Part shown: positions 58,578 through 64,000 of the stretch, in pieces
How positions within the stretch are numbered: the stretch's first letter is position 1
Layout of the letters: each line of letters begins with the position of its first letter
Assembly (NCBI GenBank): GCA_905182135.1
Contig: CAJJAG010000002.1
Span: 248,001-312,000 of the forward strand
DNA length: 64,000 bases
Direction: 5' to 3'
Source of the DNA: an uncultured Acidimicrobiaceae bacterium
GTDB taxonomy: Bacteria; Actinomycetota; Acidimicrobiia; Acidimicrobiales; UBA10347
Position numbers and translations under genes: made by a program
Notes under the pieces: generated by a model
Databases searched by the model: none
What the model was told of the DNA's origin: nothing
The model's input: only the letters and a program-made list of their open reading frames with translations

Positions 58578-59124
58578 TATTCAGGTATGAGTCGATAACC
58601 GACTGGTTTGAAGCAAGGTCAACCGAGCGTCCGAGCACCTTGGTGGCAGCGCCAACCGCTAGCTGAGAGACCGAACCCTTCGCTCCGGCGAGAGCGGTCG
58701 AACGAGCAACGTCAATCTCGGCTTGCGCATTTGAGCGCAACTTCGTGATCTCTTCTTCGACGGCACCAACAGCTTGGGCACGTTGGCCATCGGCCTCGGC
58801 TCGAGCAGCATCTATGATCGCTGCCCCTTCCGCTTCGGCAACAGCGATTTGCTCTTTGTGAGCGGCCAGGATCTGTGCAAGTTCGGAATCGGAATCGGAG
58901 ACTGAATCTCTTCCTGCACTTAACCGAGCCGCTCGCTCTTCTCGACCCTGTTGGATCGGCGGCAACAGTACGTACCTCATGAGCGCGAGCAGAGTGAAGA
59001 AAAACACGGCAGACCAGAAGATCTCAAAACCAACCGGTAATACAGGGTTGATCGTCTCTTGAGTTTCGGACGCCTCTTCACTTAGAGCCAGCATCCCGGT
59101 GAGAGATGTAATAGGCAGCGTCAT
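58567..59124 (-). CDS. atpF: F1Fo ATP synthase b-type subunit (first b-type gene, b')
   Basis: The 185-residue product has a longer polar N-terminus, a membrane helix (about 31-52, VGFEIFWSAVFFFTLLALMRYVL) and a coiled coil (LAAHKEQIAVAEAEGAAIID). It is clearly related to but different from the following b gene. It starts 42 bp after atpE. Heterodimeric stators are usual in cyanobacteria and alphaproteobacteria; many model actinobacteria have instead one b and a b-delta fusion. Confidence 0.88.
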   Translation of the reverse strand: MTLPITSLTGMLALSEEASETQETINPVLPVGFEIFWSAVFFFTLLALMRYVLLPPIQQGREERAARLSAGRDSVSDSDSELAQILAAHKEQIAVAEAEGAAIIDAARAEADGQRAQAVGAVEEEITKLRSNAQAEIDVARSTALAGAKGSVSQLAVGAATKVLGRSVDLASNQSVIDSYLNSGS

Positions 59125-59166
59125 GTAACACCTCCTCGATGCGACAGACGTTCCATCAGGAACGAA

Positions 59167-59523
<357 letters not shown>

Positions 59524-59527
59524 TTAT

Positions 59528-60346
59528 CTAGTGGGCCGGGTGAAGAGAGCTGCCGATATAAACGGCGGCGAGGATCGAGAACACGAACGCCTGAATAATG
59601 CCGACACCAACTTCGAAGGCAGTGAAGCCAATCAGCCCGACGAGAGAGCCGACGAATCCGAGAGCTAGCACAACGCCACTGGCGCTGGCGGCGATCTGAC
59701 CGAGCGTTGCAATGATCAGCACCGAGAACGTGATGAGCAGCATGTGTCCTGCAAGCATGTTGGCGAAAAGCCGGATTGCGTGGCTGAAAGGGCGCACGAT
59801 GAAGACCGAGAAGAACTCGATGAAGCCAACGAGTGGGCGTAGCGCTGGCGGTACGTGCCCCGGCCAGACGATGTCTTTAAAGTAGCGGAAGCCCTGGTTC
59901 TTAAAGCCGACGTAGATGAAGATCGCCCAAACCACCAGTGCCAGCACGAGTGGATTAGCCATACGAGCGTTCATCGGCATTTGGAAAAATGGGATGACCT
60001 CGAACAGATTGCCGATTGCAATGAAGAGGAAGAGTGATGTCAGCAGCGGCACGTAGGGCTCGAAGCCATGGCCGATACCAGGCTTGGCGATCTGCTCTTC
60101 GATAAATTTGACGATACTTTCGACGAATACTCGAAGTTTCGAGGGAGCAGTCGAGGAACTAGCACGGGCCACGAGGAACAATACCGTTGGCACCACGACG
60201 GCTATAAGCCCCATGAGTGCGATCTTGTTGAACTCATAGAACGTATCCCCGCCAAAGAAAGCGGGCCATTCGACCACGTTCTCGATGGGTGGAAATTCAA
60301 CAGCGGAACCTTCACCTTCGGCAAAGATTGCAAGCACATTCGTCAC
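59528..60346 (-). CDS. atpB: F1Fo ATP synthase a subunit
   Basis: Membrane subunit of 272 residues that forms the ion channel with the c ring. SHAIRLFANMLAGHMLLI contains the essential Arg, and LGFVGSLVGLIGFTAFEVGVG the downstream helices. A shorter N-terminal region (GEGSAVEFPPIENVVEWPAF) precedes the first helix. The ATG overlaps the stop of the atpI-like gene by 4 nt. Confidence 0.95.
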   Translation of the reverse strand: MTNVLAIFAEGEGSAVEFPPIENVVEWPAFFGGDTFYEFNKIALMGLIAVVVPTVLFLVARASSSTAPSKLRVFVESIVKFIEEQIAKPGIGHGFEPYVPLLTSLFLFIAIGNLFEVIPFFQMPMNARMANPLVLALVVWAIFIYVGFKNQGFRYFKDIVWPGHVPPALRPLVGFIEFFSVFIVRPFSHAIRLFANMLAGHMLLITFSVLIIATLGQIAASASGVVLALGFVGSLVGLIGFTAFEVGVGIIQAFVFSILAAVYIGSSLHPAH

Positions 60347-60825
60347 GATGCTACGGACTCCCTGTCAGAGCGACGGATCAGTTTTGTTCCCGGCTTGAGA
60401 CCGGGATAGGCAAGACTGCCTGAGATATAACGGGTCTCCCAAAAGAGGAGCCCAAGATGGGTGACAATAATTGTCATTCCTAGGGCGACCAAGTCGACCC
60501 AGGTCTCGTCTTTTATCAGCAGCACGACGGCCGTGATAATACCAAGTCGAAGGAGGAAGCCAAACATCGCAGCACCGGCGAGCGCCGCGAATGAGATTCG
60601 TGCGGCACGAGCAATGATGTATGCCGAGAGCAACAAATTAACCAGGACTAAGCCAAGGCCAACCGCAACGGATGCGGCACCTGCGGAACCCCAAATGAGG
60701 GCACCCACCAAGATGACTGCGGGGGCGATAAGGGCACCCCGCTTGGCAATGTCCACTGCGACTTCGAGAGCCGGCGATGGGCCGTCATAGCTATTAAGCA
60801 TGGAGTTTGAGTCGCTCATCGTCAT
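60343..60825 (-). CDS. Four-span AtpI-like protein
   Basis: The 160-residue product has four hydrophobic segments (about 33-50, 53-72, 77-100, 106-128) and a polar tail. Position between atpZ-like and atpB is that of AtpI, a membrane protein that helps ring assembly in other bacteria; the sequence itself is poorly conserved. Overlaps both neighbours by 4 nt. Confidence 0.75.
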   Translation of the reverse strand: MTMSDSNSMLNSYDGPSPALEVAVDIAKRGALIAPAVILVGALIWGSAGAASVAVGLGLVLVNLLLSAYIIARAARISFAALAGAAMFGFLLRLGIITAVVLLIKDETWVDLVALGMTIIVTHLGLLFWETRYISGSLAYPGLKPGTKLIRRSDRESVAS

Positions 60826-61097
60826 GACGCTGAGCCCTGAACGCGGCGTTGAGTACGATCAGTTTCGGCGAGCACCATGCGTGCTCGGTAGCTAAAGATG
60901 ATGCTGGTCGCAGCACCGGCGAGACCAAGACATGCAAAGGTGGCTGTGAACACAGGCCTTGTTCCGGCGATGCTGTCAATTCCGAACCCAGCCAGGCCGG
61001 CGAGCACTGCACCGACAACCAGTTCATACGAACCAGAACTGTGCTGCAAAGAGCCAATAAATCCGCTGCCAACTTCACGATTTGATGAAGATGTCAC
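60822..61097 (-). CDS. AtpZ/AtpI-family small membrane protein
   Basis: First gene of the operon; 91 residues with two membrane helices separated by a short loop: GAVLAGLAGFGIDSIAGTRP is the family signature (GxxxGxxLDxxxGTxP), followed by a second helix and a basic tail (SYRARMVLAETDRTQRR). AtpZ and AtpI proteins of other bacteria help assemble or supply the ATP synthase. Confidence 0.8.
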   Translation of the reverse strand: MTSSSNREVGSGFIGSLQHSSGSYELVVGAVLAGLAGFGIDSIAGTRPVFTATFACLGLAGAATSIIFSYRARMVLAETDRTQRRVQGSAS

Positions 61098-61953
61098 ATG
61101 GACCTCGACGGCGTTTGCGGCTTAGAAATGGCATCAAACACGTGACAAGGACCCAAATGGGTCCTTCATACTTGCTTTGACACTTGTGAATCTATCCACA
61201 AAGTCCCGCACCATGCCACATTTGAAGCGAATAATGTTCCAATTTTCCTCACCTACGAAGCGTGTGGCCCCTTCCATCGCACATCTGACCTGTTCACACC
61301 GTGGCCAATAGACCCGGCGTTGACGTCGCCAAGCGTTGCAGGTAGCCCGCAAGGCACCGTCAACAGAGCTCAAACGGTGCTTCGACCCGTGCCGATAGAC
61401 ACATGTGCAACCACCGCCGGGTTAGGTACTCCACACATAGTCGTCTGTGCCGACGAGGCGGCTCGATCCAATCAGCTGAGACTCCTGACGCTGTGTAAGA
61501 TCCGCGCAGAGCCCACTGCATCTCGTTAGGAACAGCTGACCATCTTTACGGGTCGCTCTGGCTATGGCTTTCCTTTCAAAACACCAAGACGTCGCAGACC
61601 AGCACACCCGCCCATAACCGAGAAACGGTGTCGTCGCAGTGGGCGTAGTCCACTGTTGCTGCTTGGTCGAGACACCAAGTGTCGGAAACCGAGTTGCCAT
61701 CGGACTACGGAGCGCCAAAGCTCACACTGACGAAATTCGCAAGTCCGGATGGAAACCTAAGATCTGGCTAGCTGCAGCCGTAGGGCTCAGAGACGTAGCC
61801 GAACTACGGCGTGGTGTTGACTGGAAGAACCGAAGTTCGTAGTTGGACAGAAGAAGGTTCTTCCGTGGTGGGTTTCCACGGCAACGCGCGAGCCAAGGCA
61901 TTGTTGCACTGTTGGACCGCGTCTCAATTCGCGAACCGTTGCGGCAGACATGG
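61098..61953. other. Gene-poor region upstream of the ATP synthase operon
   Basis: About 850 bp between atpZ and the TsaC-like gene. Several open frames exist but none has genuine codon bias or known text. It holds the hairpin at 61147-61166 close to atpZ, GCCGTAG/CTACGGC arms at 61777 and 61805, and GGAAGAACC/GGTTCTTCC arms at 61824 and 61857. The ATP synthase promoter should be here, but no clear hexamers were found. Confidence 0.5.
61147..61166. promoter_or_regulatory. Perfect 8-bp hairpin upstream of the ATP synthase operon
   Basis: AAGGACCC at 61147-61154 pairs with GGGTCCTT at 61159-61166 around AAAT, about 50 bp before the atpZ ATG. On the minus strand it would sit in the operon leader. 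There is no strong T-run on either side; an operator, leader hairpin or RNA-processing site is possible. Confidence 0.45.
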
Positions 61954-62559
61954 TTAGCAGCGGTGAGCGATCTCTTCAAGGTCATGTTGGCTGTACAGAC
62001 CCTGTCGAAGAACCATGACGTCGCCGCAGATATCAACGCGGGCCACGGTCGACGAGACACCTTCGCAACGCCCGCCATCGATCACAACGGCAACCGAGCC
62101 GTCGAGTGCTCGTGCGGCGTCAACAGCTTCAACCGGTGTGGGCTCACCACTGATGTTCGCGCTGGTTGTTGCTAACGGGCCGACGGCGAGGGCCAGCATC
62201 TGCACGAACGGGTTGTCGGGGCAACGGACGCCAACAGTGCCGTCGTCGCGCCCTATCGACGTGTCGGCGGTCTCCAGCCGATTGAGCACCAGCGTGAGCG
62301 CCCCCGGCCAGCAGGTGTCGGCCACTCGCCGCTCGTAGCTGTTCAGTGCTACAAACTCCGCGGCCTGATCGACATCGCCTACGAGCACAGCAACAGAACG
62401 TTCCGCTGGGCGACGTTTAAGCGCAAAGACCCGATCGAGGGCAGCGGCGTCGCCAGCTCGAACCGCCAGGCCATAGACCGTGTCGGTCGGAACAACGATT
62501 GGTTCGCCACTGTTGAGCGCCTCGATCGCGGCGGCAAGCCCGGCTGCGTCTGTCCTCAT
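61954..62559 (-). CDS. Threonylcarbamoyl-AMP synthase, Sua5/YrdC-like
   Basis: Makes threonylcarbamoyl-AMP for the t6A37 base of ANN-decoding tRNAs. The 201-residue product has the YrdC blocks PIVVPTDTVYGLAVRA, ALKRRPAERSVAVLV, WPGALTLVLNR, VGVRCPDNPFVQML and TTSANISGEPTP. It has the YrdC domain alone, with no C-terminal Sua5 domain. The ATG overlaps the prmC stop by 4 nt, the common order prfA-prmC-tsaC. Confidence 0.94.
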   Translation of the reverse strand: MRTDAAGLAAAIEALNSGEPIVVPTDTVYGLAVRAGDAAALDRVFALKRRPAERSVAVLVGDVDQAAEFVALNSYERRVADTCWPGALTLVLNRLETADTSIGRDDGTVGVRCPDNPFVQMLALAVGPLATTSANISGEPTPVEAVDAARALDGSVAVVIDGGRCEGVSSTVARVDICGDVMVLRQGLYSQHDLEEIAHRC

Positions 62560-63494
62560 GGCTTGCGCGCCACCAATGCCCGATCTCGTTCGGCGAGATC
62601 ACGGTGCACAGCGACTTCGATATAACCATGTTGAATGGCCAACTCTCTCGCAGCACTGAGCTGCGTTTCGCCGAGCTCGAGGACAAGCGCTCCCCCGCTT
62701 CGCAGCCAGTCGGTTGCCCCCGCTATGAGCACCTGCGCATCCTCAAGACCCGTGGGCCCAGCGAACAAGGCGTCGGTTGGCTCCCAGTCGGCCACCACCG
62801 GCGGAAGGACTTCGTCAGTACCGATATAAGGCGGGTTCGACACGATTAGATCGAAGGCGCCTTTGCGGTCGATCGGCAATGCCTCGAACCAGCTTCCATG
62901 GCGGACTTCGATACGTGTTGCCGGGCGTCCCAAACCGATGGCGTTTGCCCGAGCCGCAGCGACCGCATGGGCACTTTGGTCGGTACAGACAACCTGCACC
63001 GTTTTGTGTTCAGCGGCAAGCGACAGGCCAATGCAGCCGCTACCGGTGCCTAGATCGGCAGCGAGAGGCACACGACCTTCGGCGGCAGCTCGCACCACTT
63101 CGGCTAAGGCGAGTTCGGCCACGCCTTCGGTTTCCGGACGAGGGATTAATACTCGAGCGTCGACAGCAAGGTCGAGGGTACGGAAGCCCCATCGCCCAAG
63201 CACATACTGCAACGGTTCACCGGCCAGCCTGCGTTCGAGCATGGCGTCAAAATGCACCACGCCGCGCTTCATAGCTGGCTTGTCAAGCATCAGGATGAAC
63301 TCGCCCGGTTCTGACCCAGACGCTTCTTCGACGATCCGACGAGCGTCGATTTCGGCGGCCTCTTCACCAACCGACTCGAGTCGGCCCCGGGCCTCTTCAT
63401 AAAAAGCGCGCCATGGCGTGCCAGCGTCATTCGCACTCGCAGGTTCATTTCGCTTCGACTGTTCCGTTGAACCCTTTGAGGCATGGTCCGTCAT
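62556..63494 (-). CDS. prmC: Peptide-chain-release-factor N5-glutamine methyltransferase
   Basis: Methylates the Gln of the GGQ motif of release factors. The 312-residue product has an N-terminal helical domain (EEAAEIDARRIVEEASG), ADLGTGSGCIGLSLA (motif I), and DLIVSNPPYIGTDE, the NPPY active site. A low-complexity N-terminal stretch of about 25 residues precedes the domain. It follows its substrate gene prfA by 58 bp. Confidence 0.94.
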   Translation of the reverse strand: MTDHASKGSTEQSKRNEPASANDAGTPWRAFYEEARGRLESVGEEAAEIDARRIVEEASGSEPGEFILMLDKPAMKRGVVHFDAMLERRLAGEPLQYVLGRWGFRTLDLAVDARVLIPRPETEGVAELALAEVVRAAAEGRVPLAADLGTGSGCIGLSLAAEHKTVQVVCTDQSAHAVAAARANAIGLGRPATRIEVRHGSWFEALPIDRKGAFDLIVSNPPYIGTDEVLPPVVADWEPTDALFAGPTGLEDAQVLIAGATDWLRSGGALVLELGETQLSAARELAIQHGYIEVAVHRDLAERDRALVARKP

Positions 63495-63552
63495 CGCCAG
63501 CCGCCGACTACTTGAGCCGCGTGCCTCGCTCGCGTCCCAAGTCCCACTGGGT

Positions 63553-64000
63553 TCATTCCTCGTTCGCTGAAAGCTGTTCGGCGCGTTCGTGTTGCATAAG
63601 TGGATCCACGACTTCTTCCAGCGCTCCGGCCAGAACCTTATCGAGCTTGTACAGGGTCAGGCCGATGCGATGGTCCGTGACCCGGTTCTCTTTGTAGTTG
63701 TAGGTACGGATCTTCTCGCTACGTCCGCCGCCACCGATCTGGCCCTTACGTAAATCGCTGGCCTCGGCAGCGGCCTTATCCTGTTCGGCTTGCAGCAGCC
63801 GAGCTCGCAAAACCTGCATTGCCTTGGCCTTATTCTGCAGCTGACTCTTTTCGTCCTGCATGGACACGACCAAGCCACTCGGCTTATGCGTGATCCGCAC
63901 GGCTGAGTCGGTGGTGTTCACCGACTGTCCGCCGGGGCCTGACGCCCGGTACACATCGACCTGTAGATCGCCCTCGTTGATGCTGATATCGACCTCATCG
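63553..64000 (-). CDS. prfA: Peptide chain release factor 1, C-terminal part
   Basis: The last 148 codons are inside the window; the gene continues past the right edge. [20 protein letters not shown] contains the GGQ that enters the peptidyl-transferase centre, followed by [20 protein letters not shown], which matches RF1 rather than RF2 in this part. [20 protein letters not shown] and the basic C-terminus are conserved. Downstream prmC supports the call. Confidence 0.95.
   Translation of the reverse strand, partial: DEVDISINEGDLQVDVYRASGPGGQSVNTTDSAVRITHKPSGLVVSMQDEKSQLQNKAKAMQVLRARLLQAEQDKAAAEASDLRKGQIGGGGRSEKIRTYNYKENRVTDHRIGLTLYKLDKVLAGALEEVVDPLMQHERAEQLSANEE

Noticed and set aside
61639-62175. 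Plus-strand frames beyond the ATP synthase promoter region
   Set aside because: The right-hand part is antisense to the TsaC-like gene and the remainder has no codon bias or known motif.

Overview
The window looks like a chromosomal segment of an actinobacterium, most likely of the class Acidimicrobiia (an Ilumatobacter-like or related aquatic lineage). This placement is inferred from moderately high GC, frequent GTG/TTG starts, a PASTA-type kinase gene, a class E sortase, the GatCAB operon, a CBS-less IMP dehydrogenase-like gene and several small membrane or zinc-ribbon proteins of actinobacterial style. No rRNA gene, tRNA gene, CRISPR array, intact insertion sequence or prophage was seen. 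Most of the window is core genome, tightly packed into operons with 1-11 nt overlaps.

Layout. 1-6058 (minus): a complete System I cytochrome c maturation operon, ccmA-B-C-D-E-F-G-H, followed by the start of a ccmI-like gene that runs off the left edge; ccmD is only 48 codons long and overlaps both neighbours. 6306-12954 (plus): class E sortase, lipoprotein, APH-fold kinase, dienelactone hydrolase, nitroreductase, 2OG-Fe(II) oxygenase, and a CBS-less IMPDH/GMPR-family enzyme converging on hpt (minus). 13837-20214 (minus): a translationally coupled four-gene operon of two fold-type II PLP enzymes and two molybdenum-hydroxylase subunits, one of which fuses FAD and 2Fe-2S domains in an unusual order. 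20375-23470: SSAT-like acetyltransferase, dihydropteroate-synthase-like protein, small membrane protein, Nudix hydrolase and a decayed Nudix gene. 23470-26680 (minus): gatC-gatA-gatB. 26827-33063: SCP2-like protein, a PASTA receptor kinase whose catalytic Asp is Asn, a membrane-anchored protein, ligA, and a polytopic membrane protein. 33173-35372 (minus): cysteine desulfurase and mnmA, which together supply tRNA 2-thiouridine. 35440-41796: DHA2 drug exporter with a methyltransferase, SRPBCC protein with a small membrane protein, murA, and an MFS protein with a partial SRPBCC-like N-terminus. 41944-52470: orphan HyuA-type protein, J-domain protein, zinc-ribbon protein, glpX, a secreted TAP-type peptidase coupled to a MEMO1-AMMECR1 fusion, aldo/keto reductase and a membrane metallophosphoesterase. 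53022-61097 (minus): the complete F1Fo ATP synthase operon atpZ-I-B-E-F'-F-H-A-G-D-C, ended by a strong hairpin. 61954-64000 (minus): prfA-prmC-tsaC-like translation genes.

The points most worth a second look are: atpG apparently starting at ATT behind a perfect Shine-Dalgarno; the coupled PLP/PLP/molybdenum-hydroxylase operon, for which I know no described pathway; the PASTA pseudokinase; the MEMO1-AMMECR1 fusion that has lost its signature residues; and System I cytochrome c biogenesis in an actinobacterium.

All calls come from reading the sequence and recalled family motifs; no database search was run. Start codons were chosen from overlap with the upstream gene, Shine-Dalgarno matches, codon usage and family N-termini, and alternatives are given where real.
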